Below are positions 54,590 through 63,493 of a stretch of DNA of 64,000 nt, one piece after another. Both the position numbers and the translations under genes were made by a program. Under the pieces are notes generated by a model. That model did not search any database. It was not told the DNA's origin and saw only the letters and a list, made by a program, of their open reading frames with translations. This stretch comes from Telmatospirillum sp. J64-1 (GTDB lineage: Bacteria; Pseudomonadota; Alphaproteobacteria; Rhodospirillales; Magnetospirillaceae). The DNA lies in contig NZ_SBHN01000021.1 of NCBI RefSeq assembly GCF_006980715.1, positions 1-64,000 of the forward strand, in the 5' to 3' direction. Positions within the stretch are counted from its first letter, which is position 1. Every line of letters begins with the position of its first letter.

Positions 54590-55987
54590 ATGCAGGAACG
54601 GGCGAATTCTATTCGCGAGACTTATCGCGACCTTCTGATCCGCTTCCACGAATCCGCCGACGAAAAGCTGCTGGGCGTGGCCCAATCGGTGATCGATCCG
54701 GTCGCCGACACCATCGCCGACACCTTCTATGCGGAATTGCTGAGCCACAAAGGCACCGAGCATCTGCTCAACCACGAGATCGTCAGCCGCCATCTGCGCT
54801 TTTCCATGGCGGCCTGGCTGCGGGACATGTTCCGCCCGCGCGGCCCCGCCGATCTGGCCGCCCATATCCAGCGGCAGCTCGATGTCGGCACCGTCCATGC
54901 CCGCATCAACGTGCCCGCCCATCTGGTCAGCTTCGGCACCCGCATCCTGAAGCGGGAAATCTTCCGCCGCCTGCTCGCCGCCCCCATCGACCGCGAGGAT
55001 GCCGCCAATCTGGTGATCCTGGTGGACGAGATGATGGATACCGCCGGATCGCTGATGCAGGAAAGCTATGTCAGCGACCTGGTGACCAACGAACGCCGCG
55101 CCCAGTCGTTGAAGATGAATGCCGTCAGCAGCAACCTCGCCATCGAATGCGAGCGCCTGCGTTCGGGCCTGCTGGACTGGCTGCGCAAGGTGCTGACCAC
55201 GCTTTATCAGAGCCCCTCCCCCCTGGCGGCGCAGAACCTGTCGGTGCGCCAGTCGGATTTCGGCCTATGGCTGACCCACAAGGCCGACCTGCTGCTGCAG
55301 GAAGGCATCGAGGTGCGCAACCTCAAGGGTCAGATGGAACGGATCGAAGTCGCCATGCTGCGCGCCGTCGCCGCGCGTCCCAAGGGCTTGAGCGGGGATT
55401 TCAACGATGCCGTCCTGGATCTCAACGACGCCGTCACCCAGGCCAACTGGCTGCTGTCCTCCCTGATCGAGCGCACGCTGGAGATGGAGGCCGGGCGCGA
55501 CCCCCTGACCAAGCTGTTCAATCGCCGCTATCTGCCGACCATCATCCAGCGGGAGACCGAGCTGTCCAATCGTCACGGCATCGCCTACGGCCTGCTGCTG
55601 ATCGACCTGGATTCCTTCGCGCCGCTCAACGACCGCTTCGGCCAGGACAAGGGCGATGCCGCCTTGTGCCAGGCGGCCGAACTGATCAGCAACACCGTCC
55701 GCGCCGGGGACTTCGTCTTCCGCTATGGCGGCGACGAATTCCTGGTCCTGCTGTCCGACGTCAATGCCGAGCAGGCCCTGCGCATCGCTGAAGAACTGCG
55801 TCAGCGCATCGCCGCCCATTCTTTCCGTCTCAGCGGCGGCGAAGGCATCCATCTGAATGCCAGCATCGGCATCGCCGTCCATGACGGCCATCCCGATTAT
55901 TCCCGCATGATCACCCGCGCCGATGCCGCCCTGCGCAAGGCCAAGCAGGGCGGCAAGGGACGCTGCGTGCTGGCGGGAGTGGAGTAA
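54590..55987 (+). CDS. Globin-coupled diguanylate cyclase (DosC/HemDGC-like)
   Basis: The 465-residue protein has an N-terminal globin-coupled sensor domain (about 1-160). The proximal heme ligand is probably H103 in VGTVHARINVP, as in E. coli DosC. A helical middle domain (about 170-300, including SDFGLWLTHKADLL) precedes the GGDEF domain. The active-site motif GGDEF is at 380-384. An intact inhibitory site RAGD lies at 371-374, so product inhibition by c-di-GMP is expected. It should make c-di-GMP in response to oxygen or another heme ligand and could influence the adhesin and motility genes elsewhere in the window. Confidence 0.88.
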   Translation: MQERANSIRETYRDLLIRFHESADEKLLGVAQSVIDPVADTIADTFYAELLSHKGTEHLLNHEIVSRHLRFSMAAWLRDMFRPRGPADLAAHIQRQLDVGTVHARINVPAHLVSFGTRILKREIFRRLLAAPIDREDAANLVILVDEMMDTAGSLMQESYVSDLVTNERRAQSLKMNAVSSNLAIECERLRSGLLDWLRKVLTTLYQSPSPLAAQNLSVRQSDFGLWLTHKADLLLQEGIEVRNLKGQMERIEVAMLRAVAARPKGLSGDFNDAVLDLNDAVTQANWLLSSLIERTLEMEAGRDPLTKLFNRRYLPTIIQRETELSNRHGIAYGLLLIDLDSFAPLNDRFGQDKGDAALCQAAELISNTVRAGDFVFRYGGDEFLVLLSDVNAEQALRIAEELRQRIAAHSFRLSGGEGIHLNASIGIAVHDGHPDYSRMITRADAALRKAKQGGKGRCVLAGVE

Positions 55988-56059
55988 GCCTTGATATTCC
56001 CCGGCTCCGTCCAAGCCTGCCAGAAGCTGCCGGCTTCTGGACCTCATGGGACTTTCATC

Positions 56060-56159
56060 GTCATTCCCGCGAAAGCGGGAATCCACGCGCAGCATCGGAC
56101 TTGAGCGGTTCGCCTCTCCACCAGCCCCCACATGGCCCCCCGCTTTCGCGGGGGTGACG
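56060..56159. repeat. Inverted pair of REP-like palindromes (after diguanylate cyclase)
   Basis: The palindromes are ATTCCCGC-GAAA-GCGGGAAT (56063-56082) and CCCCCGC-TTTC-GCGGGGG (56137-56154), in opposite orientation. The 54-bp spacer is shared, in reverse complement, with the element at 39777-39818. The remainder of the 473-bp gap (55988-56460) contains only a possible mini-gene on the minus strand. Confidence 0.8.
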
Positions 56160-56220
56160 ATTGGGTGCAGGCGGAACCGGCTTTATCAGCAGCCCCGCCT
56201 TGCAGGGCCGTTCCCCCGGC

Positions 56221-56289
56221 TCAGCGCGCCACGCGCGGGCCGGGTTCGCGGGTGATCACGGTCCAGATCGCCATCAGAATGCGAGTCAT
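56221..56289 (-). CDS. Possible 22-residue peptide gene
   Basis: On the minus strand a GGAGG lies 5 nt before an ATG at 56289 (a second ATG at 56292 is too close), opening a 22-codon frame. It has a hydrophobic centre (ILMAIWTVI) and a basic tail, ending in TGA at 56221. The ribosome-binding site and amphipathic character are the only support. No known family is recognised and it may be chance. Confidence 0.25.
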   Translation of the reverse strand: MTRILMAIWTVITREPGPRVAR

Positions 56290-56460
56290 CATCGCCTCCG
56301 TTCCTGTCTACCCTGCCGTTCTACCGCCCGTTCTGGGCAAGGTGAGGACGGGATTGGGGCGGAAAAAAGGTAATTTCCTGTCTTCCTCCTTTGCGCATGT
56401 TTCCTGTCCGGCAGCACCTCTTGCCGTGACAAAACCTTTGCGCGATGTCATCTAGGAAGC

Positions 56461-56859
56461 ATGCATGGGATCAGGGACATCATGGCTGACCGGTTCAAGG
56501 CGGTGCTGCTGGCCGCCACGATCAGCTATGTCCTCGTCGTCCACGGGCTGATCACCGCCTATGCCCATGCGGCCATGGCCGTTCCACAATCCGGCCTGCC
56601 CTTCATCCTGTGCTCCTTCCAGGGCAATACCGCTCCCGACACCGCCCATCCGCTGCAGGATCTTGCCCATACGTCCTGCTCGGCCGTCTGCCAGGCGGCC
56701 TGCGCCGCCGCCCCCATGGTTTCCGCCGAGGCCCATGCCGTCGTCTTCGACCTGGGAGCCGAGACCAGGATCGCCCGCTCCGACCAGATCAGCCGGGCGC
56801 CGCCCGCCGATCCCGGCAGGGTCCCGGAAGCCCGGGCGCCGCCCTCCTTCTCCTTCTGA
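56461..56859 (+). CDS. Small exported cysteine-containing protein (DUF2946-like)
   Basis: The 132-residue protein has an N-terminal hydrophobic segment (VLLAATISYVLVVHGLITAYAHAAMA, about 14-39), probably a signal peptide or anchor. A periplasmic region with four or five cysteines follows (C51; TSCSAVCQAACAA). The pattern resembles DUF2946 proteins, which often precede PepSY or TonB-dependent metal/siderophore genes. The next gene is indeed a PepSY protein. It may handle copper or iron, which is inference. An ATG at 56482 is an alternative start. Confidence 0.6.
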   Translation: MHGIRDIMADRFKAVLLAATISYVLVVHGLITAYAHAAMAVPQSGLPFILCSFQGNTAPDTAHPLQDLAHTSCSAVCQAACAAAPMVSAEAHAVVFDLGAETRIARSDQISRAPPADPGRVPEARAPPSFSF

Positions 56860-56921
56860 CGCCTGAACCGGAAGCCGATGCGCCTGCGCTCGGCTCGTTT
56901 TTGCGCCTATGGAGAAGACTC

Positions 56922-58328
56922 ATGATCAACACGACACCGCCGCGCAGCGGCGAAACCGCCGGTCCTTCCGCCGGGGTGGAATTCAAGGCATTCATCACGC
57001 GGCTGCATTTCTATATCGGGCTTTTCGTCGGCCCCTTCGTCCTGATCGCGGCGGTCACGGGCACGCTTTACGTCCTGACGCCGCAGATCGAAGACCATCT
57101 CTACCGCGAGCAATTGCGCACATCCTCCGCCGGAGAAAGCCAGCCCCTGGCGGCCCAGGCCGAAGCGGCGCGACGCTTCATCGGGGATGAGCCCACCTTC
57201 TTCACCGTCAGGCCAGCGCCTGGGCCGGGATGGACCACGCGCGTCATGTTCAGCGAAGCGGGCCTCGGCCCCTCGGAAAGCCGCGCCATCTTCGTCGATC
57301 CGGTGACACTGGACATCAGGGGCGACCTGATCGTCTACGGCACCAGCGGCATCCTGCCCTTCCGCACCCGGATCGACTACCTGCACCGCAATCTCATGCT
57401 GGGGGATTTCGGGCGTCATTACAGCGAGCTTGCGGCGTCCTGGCTGTGGATCGCCACGCTCGGCGGGGTGATGCTGTGGTGGTGGCGCCGCGACATCCAC
57501 AAGGCCGGACGGCGAAAAAGCAATCCCGCCCTGCGCACCCGCCGTCTTCACGCCCTGGTCGGCATATGGGTGGCGCTGGGCGCGGTCTTTGTGTCGGCCA
57601 CCGGCATCACCTGGTCGCAATGGGCCGGCGGCCGCGTCGACCAATTCCGGGCGGCCGTCGGATGGATCACGCCGTCCGTCTCGCTCGCCCTGGACGAAGG
57701 AAACGCCGCCAGCGGCCATGCCCACCACGATCATGAGCCCTCGGCGGCAGAAGCCGGAGCCGGTCCGGCGGCGGCCCATATCGCGCAACTGGATCGCATC
57801 CATGCCGTCTCGCGCGCGGCGGGGCTGGATTCGGCCATGCTCGAAATCCGCCCTCCCCGCTCCAGCGGTCAGGCCTGGCTGGTGCGGGAATATGATCGCT
57901 CCTGGCCGACGCAGGTGGATACCATCGCCATCGACCCGCGCAGCATGACGGTCACCAGCCGCGCCGATTTCGAGACCTTCCCCCTGGTCGCCAAGCTGAT
58001 CCGCTGGGGGATCGACCTGCATATGGGCATCCTGTTCGGTGTCCCCAGCCAGATCCTCATGGCGGCGCTCGGCACCGCGCTCAGTGTCACGATCCTCTAT
58101 GGCTACCGCATCTGGTGGCAGAGACGCCCCGCCCCCGGCGCGCCGCCGCAGACCCTGATCCAGAGATGGTCCCGGCTGTCGCTGCCGCTGAAATCGCTGA
58201 CGGTGCTGGTCTCCCTCGCCCTGGGATGGGCCCTGCCCCTGGTCGGCGGCAGCCTCGCTCTGTTCCTGCTGATCGATCTCGCGCGCTGGCGCATGGCCGT
58301 CCGTCAGCCTGAGAAAGGAGGCTCCTAG
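56922..58328 (+). CDS. PepSY-associated membrane protein (PiuB-like)
   Basis: The ATG at 56922 (GGAG 7 nt upstream) gives 468 residues; the open frame back to 56610 overlaps the preceding gene. It has four main membrane helices: LHFYIGLFVGPFVLIAAVTGTLYVLTP, LAASWLWIATLGGVMLWWW, ALVGIWVALGAVFVSATG and a C-terminal group. Two PepSY-like extracytoplasmic domains lie between them. Histidine-rich HAHHDHE (about 265-271) may bind metal. Such proteins often act as ferric-siderophore reductases or iron-uptake partners. It follows the DUF2946-like gene in the same direction. Confidence 0.8.
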   Translation: MINTTPPRSGETAGPSAGVEFKAFITRLHFYIGLFVGPFVLIAAVTGTLYVLTPQIEDHLYREQLRTSSAGESQPLAAQAEAARRFIGDEPTFFTVRPAPGPGWTTRVMFSEAGLGPSESRAIFVDPVTLDIRGDLIVYGTSGILPFRTRIDYLHRNLMLGDFGRHYSELAASWLWIATLGGVMLWWWRRDIHKAGRRKSNPALRTRRLHALVGIWVALGAVFVSATGITWSQWAGGRVDQFRAAVGWITPSVSLALDEGNAASGHAHHDHEPSAAEAGAGPAAAHIAQLDRIHAVSRAAGLDSAMLEIRPPRSSGQAWLVREYDRSWPTQVDTIAIDPRSMTVTSRADFETFPLVAKLIRWGIDLHMGILFGVPSQILMAALGTALSVTILYGYRIWWQRRPAPGAPPQTLIQRWSRLSLPLKSLTVLVSLALGWALPLVGGSLALFLLIDLARWRMAVRQPEKGGS

Positions 58329-58388
58329 AGCATCAGGCCCCTTTTAAGACCGTGATGCAGTTTTTCCACGTCAGGCTGTAACCTCAGC

Positions 58389-58493
58389 GTCACCCCCGCG
58401 AAAGCGGGGGTCCATGCTGGAGCTCATGGAGATGTCAGCCGCCAGATATGGATGAAGCGGCTCCATGGGCTCCCGCTTTCGCGGGAGTGACGA
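58389..58493. repeat. Inverted pair of REP-like palindromes (PepSY gene-xerC)
   Basis: CCCCCGC-GAAA-GCGGGGG (58393-58410) and CTCCCGC-TTTC-GCGGGAG (58472-58489) stand in opposite orientation between the convergent PepSY and xerC genes. TCCATG and CCATGG-type borders face inward as in the other pairs. They may serve as a shared transcription end. Confidence 0.8.
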
Positions 58494-58558
58494 GGAAAAT
58501 TGGCCGCAGCCTCAACGGCCACAAGTCTCAGAATGCGTCACATTTGACGCACGCTGCC

Positions 58559-59515
58559 TTATTCCTTGGCCCGGGCGCGGGGATGGGCCTCGTCGTAGAC
58601 GGCGGTCAGCTTGGCGGCATCCACCTCGGTATAGCGCTGCGTCGTGCTGAGCGAGGCATGGCCGAGCAATTCCTGGATGGTGCGCAAGTCACCGCCGCCG
58701 GCCAGGAGATGGGTGGCGAAGCTGTGGCGCAGGGCGTGGGGCGTGGCGGTTTCCGGCAGGCCCAGCAGGTCGCGCAGGCGGCGCATCTGGCGCTGGACCA
58801 CGCCGGGATTGAGGCGGGCGCCGCGCGCGCCGAGGAAAAGCGGGCTGTCGTCATCGCCGGGAAAGGGACAGAGGCGCAGATAATCCTCGACCGCCTCGCG
58901 CACCACCGGCAGGACCGGCACCACGCGCTGCTTCCGCCCCTTGCCGGTGATGATCATGCTTTGCGCGGTGGGACGAGTGCCGCGCGTCAGGTCCAGCGCC
59001 TCGCCGATACGCAGGCCGCAGCCATAGAGCAGGGTGAACAGGGCGACGTCGCGGGCGGCCAGCCAGGGCTCGTCATGCAGCTCGCCGACCGTGTGCAGCG
59101 CCTCCAGCGCCTCGTCCTCCTTCAGCGGCTTGGGCACGGAACGCGGCGGGCGCGGCGCGCGCACGGCCTCGACCGCCGGATTATGGACCTTGCCCAGCCG
59201 GTCGAGGAACCGGAAGAAGCTGCGCAGGGTGGACATGCCGCGCGCCACGGAACTGCGCGAGATCCCCTCGCCCGAGCGGCGGGCGAGGAAGGCGCGGAAG
59301 TCGGCGGGCGTCAGGGCGGACAGGTCTTCCAGGCGCGGCGTCTCGCCCAGATGCTCGGCCAGGAATGTCAGGAAGGCCGCCAGGTCACGGCCATAGCCGT
59401 CGAGCGTATGGGACGAGGCGCGGCGCTCGTCGGCCAGCCAGGTCCGCCAGGACTCGACAGCCTCCAGCAGCGCCCCGTCGGCGACGAAATGGATCACTCC
59501 CCGTTCTCGAGCCAT
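58559..59515 (-). CDS. xerC: Tyrosine recombinase XerC
   Basis: From ATG 59515 the protein has 318 residues; a GTG at 59497 that overlaps the DUF484 stop is also possible. The catalytic residues of tyrosine recombinases are present: Arg in YGCGLRIGEALDL, His/Arg in HALRHSFATHLL, His in LLGHASLSTTQ and nucleophile Tyr in QRYTEVD. The N-terminal SAM-like core-binding domain is complete. It resolves chromosome dimers at dif with XerD. Its neighbours (DUF484, fsa, priA) identify the chromosomal housekeeping locus rather than a mobile element. Confidence 0.92.
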   Translation of the reverse strand: MARERGVIHFVADGALLEAVESWRTWLADERRASSHTLDGYGRDLAAFLTFLAEHLGETPRLEDLSALTPADFRAFLARRSGEGISRSSVARGMSTLRSFFRFLDRLGKVHNPAVEAVRAPRPPRSVPKPLKEDEALEALHTVGELHDEPWLAARDVALFTLLYGCGLRIGEALDLTRGTRPTAQSMIITGKGRKQRVVPVLPVVREAVEDYLRLCPFPGDDDSPLFLGARGARLNPGVVQRQMRRLRDLLGLPETATPHALRHSFATHLLAGGGDLRTIQELLGHASLSTTQRYTEVDAAKLTAVYDEAHPRARAKE

Positions 59516-60216
59516 CGTCCCAAAGTCCGTTCGACGATCCGTGCCAGGAAGCACAGCAATTCCGAGCCCTGCCCGGCATGGAAGCTGCCCTCCTCGCGCG
59601 AGCCCAGGGCCAGCAGCCCCACCGGGGCCCGGCTGCAGGGCGCCAGCCGGACGAAGGCCGCCGAGGCCACGGTTGCCGCCGCTTCGCCGAAGACGTCGCC
59701 GTCGCCGCCGCCATCGGGCAGCAGCAGGACGGAACGCCCCGGCAGTCCCATGATGCGGTCCACCGCCCCCACGGGCAGCAGCTTCAGCCCCGGCACGGCC
59801 AGTTCGGGAATGGCCCGCTCGCCCACTTCCACGGCCAGCGACACCATGTCCACGTCCAGCAGCTGGGGCAAGTCGTGGCCCAGCATCTCGGCCACCTGTT
59901 CCAGCCCTTCGGCGGCCAGTACCGCCAGGGCCGCCCGGTGGATGCGCGACAGGCTGGCCATGCTGTCCCGCGTCGTGGCGATCAGCCCCTCGGCGCAGCC
60001 GCGCATCTCGTCGAGCTGGTCGCGCAGCCGCTCGATCATGAAGGCCTGCATGTCGGCCACGCCCTCGCCCTGCGGGCGGCTGGGCGCCGCCAACAGGGAC
60101 AAGAGCTGCGGATGACGTTGCAGAAAATCCGGGTGCCGGCTCAGATAGTCCAGCACCTCGTCCTCGGACGGCCCGCCGTTCAGGTCCGAACGGCGGTCGC
60201 CAGCATCATGCTTCAT
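59494..60216 (-). CDS. DUF484 family protein (GAF-like)
   Basis: The start at 60216 (MKHDAG) lies 5 bp after the fsa stop and gives 240 residues. The N-terminal DEVLDYLSRHPDFLQRHPQLL segment is the DUF484 signature. The remainder looks like a GAF domain (AVEVGERAIPELAVPGLKLLPVGAVDRIMG). Its function is unknown, but it is widely found beside xerC. Its stop overlaps the xerC start region. Confidence 0.85.
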   Translation of the reverse strand: MKHDAGDRRSDLNGGPSEDEVLDYLSRHPDFLQRHPQLLSLLAAPSRPQGEGVADMQAFMIERLRDQLDEMRGCAEGLIATTRDSMASLSRIHRAALAVLAAEGLEQVAEMLGHDLPQLLDVDMVSLAVEVGERAIPELAVPGLKLLPVGAVDRIMGLPGRSVLLLPDGGGDGDVFGEAAATVASAAFVRLAPCSRAPVGLLALGSREEGSFHAGQGSELLCFLARIVERTLGRWLENGE

Positions 60217-60221
60217 ACGGA

Positions 60222-60884
60222 TCAGGACCCCAGGATCGACTGGCCGGTCTTTTCCCAATCGGCGATGAACGCGGCCAGACCTTTGTCGGTCAGCGGATGT
60301 TCATACATCTGACGGACCACCTTGGGCGGCATGGTGACGACGTCCGCGCCCAGCTTGGCGGCCTGGACCACATGGACCGGATGGCGCACGGACGCGACCA
60401 GCACTTCGGTGGTGAAATGCGGATAGTTGTTGTAGATCTGGACGATATCGGCGATCAGCGCCATGCCCTCGGTGGAGATGTCGTCGAAACGCCCGACGAA
60501 GGGCGAAACGAAGGTGGCCCCCGCCTTGGCCGCCAGGATCGCCTGACCGGCCGAGAAGCACAGCGTGACGTTGACCTGTGTGCCTTCCTTCGACAGCTCG
60601 CGGCAGACGCGTAGGCCCGCCGGCGTCAGCGGCACCTTGACGCAGACATTGTCGGCCAGCTTGGCCAGCAGGCGGCCTTCCTTGAGCATCGTCTCGTAAT
60701 CGGTGGCGGCGACCTCGGCGCTGATCGGGCCGGGGACGAGGTCGCAGATCTCGCGCACCACGTCCAGGAAGTTACGGCCGGTCTTGGCGATGATGGAGGG
60801 ATTGGTGGTGACGCCATCCACCATGCCGGCTTCGGCCAGGCTGCGGATTTCCCCAAGGTCGGCCGTATCGACGAAGAATTTCAT
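60222..60884 (-). CDS. fsa: Fructose-6-phosphate aldolase / transaldolase-like (TalC type)
   Basis: The ATG at 60884 begins the conserved [14 protein letters not shown] and gives 220 residues, right for the short TalC/FSA family; the longer frame to 60983 is rejected. Schiff-base lysine K83 is in [11 protein letters not shown]. It cleaves fructose-6-phosphate or transfers dihydroxyacetone units. Which activity dominates cannot be told from these motifs. It diverges from priA across a 97-bp gap. Confidence 0.9.
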   Translation of the reverse strand: MKFFVDTADLGEIRSLAEAGMVDGVTTNPSIIAKTGRNFLDVVREICDLVPGPISAEVAATDYETMLKEGRLLAKLADNVCVKVPLTPAGLRVCRELSKEGTQVNVTLCFSAGQAILAAKAGATFVSPFVGRFDDISTEGMALIADIVQIYNNYPHFTTEVLVASVRHPVHVVQAAKLGADVVTMPPKVVRQMYEHPLTDKGLAAFIADWEKTGQSILGS

Positions 60885-60981
60885 GGAGCAAGTCTTCCAA
60901 ACGTTTCCAATTGGGAGGTTGACGCAGCAAAGCGCACGGGCCCGCTGGCCTGCGGCGCGCGCGGCGGCTAGAGTGTAGCCC

Positions 60982-63198
60982 ATGCCTTCACACCTTGCCA
61001 GTTCAGAGCCCCTCTACCTCCCCTTCGTATCGGGCGAACGGGTTGCCGTTCTGCTGCCTTTGCCGCTGTCCGCACCTTATGACTATACCGTTCCGCCGGG
61101 CATGAATCTGGGCTATGGCGATTTCGTCGTCGTCCCCCTGAGCGGACGCGAGGTGGTGGGCGTGGTCTGGGCGCCCGGCGAGGGCTCCATCGACGCCAAG
61201 CGCCTGAAGCCGGTACGCCGCCGCCTGGACGTGCCACCGATGCCCGAGCCCCTGCGCAAGCTGGTGGATTGGGTCGCCGCCTATACCCTGGCGCTGCCCG
61301 GCACGGTGCTGAAGATGGCGATGAGCGTGCCCGCCGCCCTGGAACCGGCGCGTCCCGTCCTCGGCGTCAAACCGGCGGCGGAACCGGCCAGCCTGGGCCT
61401 GCGCATGACGCCCGCACGCATGAAGGTGCTGGAAGCCGCCGCCCGCTCCGCCCCCATCGCCGCCTCGGAACTGGCCAAGCAGGCCGGGGTGGGACCAGCG
61501 GTGGTCCGCGGGCTGGTCGAGGCCGGGGCGCTGGAACAGGTGCCGCTGGACCCGGTCGCCGAGTCGCAGCCCGACTGGCACCGTCCCGGCCCCACCCTGT
61601 CCGCCGCCCAGCGTGAAGCGGCGGCCGACATGGTGGCGCGGGTGCAGGGGCGCAGCTTCTCGGCGGTGGTGCTGGAAGGCGTCACCGGCTCGGGCAAGAC
61701 CGAGGTCTATTTCGAGGCCATGGCCGCCGCCCTGGAACAGGGCCAGCAGGTGCTGGTCCTGCTGCCGGAAATCGCCCTGGGGGCGCAATGGCTGGAACGC
61801 TTCGCCCGCCGCTTCGGCGCACCGCCGCTGCAATGGCATTCCGATCTGGGCCAGGCCCAGCGCCGCGAGACCTGGCGGGCGGTCGCCGAGGGACGCGGCA
61901 AGGTGGTCGTCGGCGCCCGCTCGGCGCTGTTCCTGCCCTTCCCCGATTTGGGCCTGATCATCGTCGACGAAGAACATGAATCCTCCTTCAAGCAGGAGGA
62001 AGGCGTCATCTATCATGCCCGCGACATGGCGGTGGTGCGTGGCCATCTGGGCGGCCATCCGGTGGTCCTGGCTTCGGCCACGCCGTCGCTGGAGACACTT
62101 TATAATGTGCGGGCGGGAAAATACCGCCATCTGCACCTGCCCGAACGCCATGGCGGGGCGGGCATGCCGGACCTGTCCATCATCGACATGCGCAAGCATC
62201 CGCCGCCGCGCGGGCAGTGGATCTCGCCGGTCCTGGCCGAGGCGGTGGAACAGACCCTGGCGGCGGGCGAGCAGGCCATGCTGTTCCTGAACCGGCGCGG
62301 CTATGCCCCGCTGACCCTGTGCCGCACCTGCGGCCACCGCCTGCAATGCCCCAATTGCACCGCCTGGCTGGTCGAACACCGGCTGCTGGGACGGCTGCAA
62401 TGCCACCATTGCGGCCACAGCCAGCCCTCGCCCAAGGAATGCCCGTCCTGCGGGGATGAAGACAGCATGGTCCCCTGCGGCCCGGGCGTCGAACGTCTGG
62501 CCGAGGAAGTGGCGCACCGCTTCCCCGACACACGCTGGGCGGTGATGGCCAGCGACACGATCACCAGCCCGGCCCAGGGGGCGGAGCTGGTACGGCAGGT
62601 CACCGAGCACGAGATCGACCTGCTGATCGGCACCCAGATCGTCGCCAAGGGCTATCACTTTCCCATGCTGACCCTGGTCGGCGTGGTGGACGGCGATCTC
62701 GGCCTGTCGGGGGGCGACCTGCGCGCCGCCGAACGCACCTATCAGCTGCTGTCCCAGGTGGCGGGCCGCGCGGGCCGCGCCGAACGTCCGGGCCGGGTGC
62801 TGCTGCAAAGCTTCGAGCCCGATCATCCGGTGATGCAGGCCCTGGCGCGCGGCGACCACGAAGGCTTCATCCGCGAGGAGACCGAGCAGCGCCGCGCCGC
62901 CGGCATGCCGCCCTTCGGCCGCCTCGCCGCCCTGATCGTCTCGGGCGCCGACGAAGCGCGGGTCGAACGCATGGCCCGCGCCCTGGGCCGGGCCGCGCCC
63001 CACGGGCCGGGTCTGGACGTTCTCGGCCCCGCTCCGGCGCCCATGGCGCTGCTGCGCGGACGCCACCGCCGCCGCCTGCTGCTCAAGACGTCCCGCGACG
63101 TCGCCATCCAGACCGTGCTGCGGCGCTGGCTGGCCGGGGTGGAGCAGGACCCGGCGGTGCGCGTGCAAGTGGATGTCGACCCTTTTTCCTTCCTCTAA
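60982..63198 (+). CDS. priA: Primosomal replication restart helicase PriA
   Basis: The 738-residue superfamily 2 helicase reloads replication forks. It has an N-terminal 3'-DNA-binding domain ([20 protein letters not shown]), Walker [12 protein letters not shown] (about 233-243) and DEEH box [13 protein letters not shown]. The zinc-binding region carries paired cysteines ([30 protein letters not shown]). Helicase motif VI is in [13 protein letters not shown]. Length matches the family. The atp operon follows. Confidence 0.95.
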   Translation: MPSHLASSEPLYLPFVSGERVAVLLPLPLSAPYDYTVPPGMNLGYGDFVVVPLSGREVVGVVWAPGEGSIDAKRLKPVRRRLDVPPMPEPLRKLVDWVAAYTLALPGTVLKMAMSVPAALEPARPVLGVKPAAEPASLGLRMTPARMKVLEAAARSAPIAASELAKQAGVGPAVVRGLVEAGALEQVPLDPVAESQPDWHRPGPTLSAAQREAAADMVARVQGRSFSAVVLEGVTGSGKTEVYFEAMAAALEQGQQVLVLLPEIALGAQWLERFARRFGAPPLQWHSDLGQAQRRETWRAVAEGRGKVVVGARSALFLPFPDLGLIIVDEEHESSFKQEEGVIYHARDMAVVRGHLGGHPVVLASATPSLETLYNVRAGKYRHLHLPERHGGAGMPDLSIIDMRKHPPPRGQWISPVLAEAVEQTLAAGEQAMLFLNRRGYAPLTLCRTCGHRLQCPNCTAWLVEHRLLGRLQCHHCGHSQPSPKECPSCGDEDSMVPCGPGVERLAEEVAHRFPDTRWAVMASDTITSPAQGAELVRQVTEHEIDLLIGTQIVAKGYHFPMLTLVGVVDGDLGLSGGDLRAAERTYQLLSQVAGRAGRAERPGRVLLQSFEPDHPVMQALARGDHEGFIREETEQRRAAGMPPFGRLAALIVSGADEARVERMARALGRAAPHGPGLDVLGPAPAPMALLRGRHRRRLLLKTSRDVAIQTVLRRWLAGVEQDPAVRVQVDVDPFSFL

Positions 63199-63199
63199 A

Positions 63200-63246
63200 G
63201 TCGAGGTCACTCACCCAAATGGGTGGGGTGCGGATAACCCCTCGAC
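63200..63246 (+). terminator. Structured region after priA
   Basis: GTCGAG (63200-63205) pairs with CTCGAC (63241-63246), enclosing a CACCC-AAAT-GGGTG hairpin (63212-63225). There is no U-tract. It may end priA transcription or be incidental. Confidence 0.3.
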
Positions 63247-63427
63247 CTGGGCTCTGGCCTATGGCATATGCGCGGTGGAAGCAGCCTTCTCCCAGGCCCT
63301 TGACAAGGGTCAAATGACTAGGCGTCTTGCGAAATTTGGCACCGGCCCTGCTTGCAACCTCTACCCCGATATGCTAGTTAACCCACGCGCCAAGGGGGGC
63401 GGCCTGCCGCCGGCGCCGAAAACGCGT

Positions 63428-63453
63428 GTAATAACAAAATCTTCTGTTATTAC
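63428..63453 (+). promoter_or_regulatory. AT-rich perfect inverted repeat in the atpH leader
   Basis: GTAATAACA (63428-63436) and TGTTATTAC (63445-63453) form a perfect 9-bp stem around an 8-nt loop, ending 40 bp before the atpH start. It is conspicuously AT-rich in this genome and could be an operator or a 5'-UTR hairpin affecting ATP synthase expression. Confidence 0.45.
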
Positions 63454-63493
63454 CGCTGAAGCTCGTTACGGCTACTTCTGAGGGACCGTCCCG

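Noticed and set aside
9754-58493. CRISPR array interpretation of the dispersed palindromes
   Set aside because: Copies are thousands of bases apart or in inverted pairs, with no regular direct repeats or spacers and no cas genes.
58559-59515. Integrase of a mobile element
   Set aside because: The tyrosine recombinase sits in a housekeeping context (DUF484, fsa, priA) and has XerC-type motifs and length; no att repeats or cargo were found.
63173-63481. 102-codon frame between priA and atpH
   Set aside because: It begins inside priA, has no ribosome-binding site and runs through hairpins; probably leader sequence of the atp operon.
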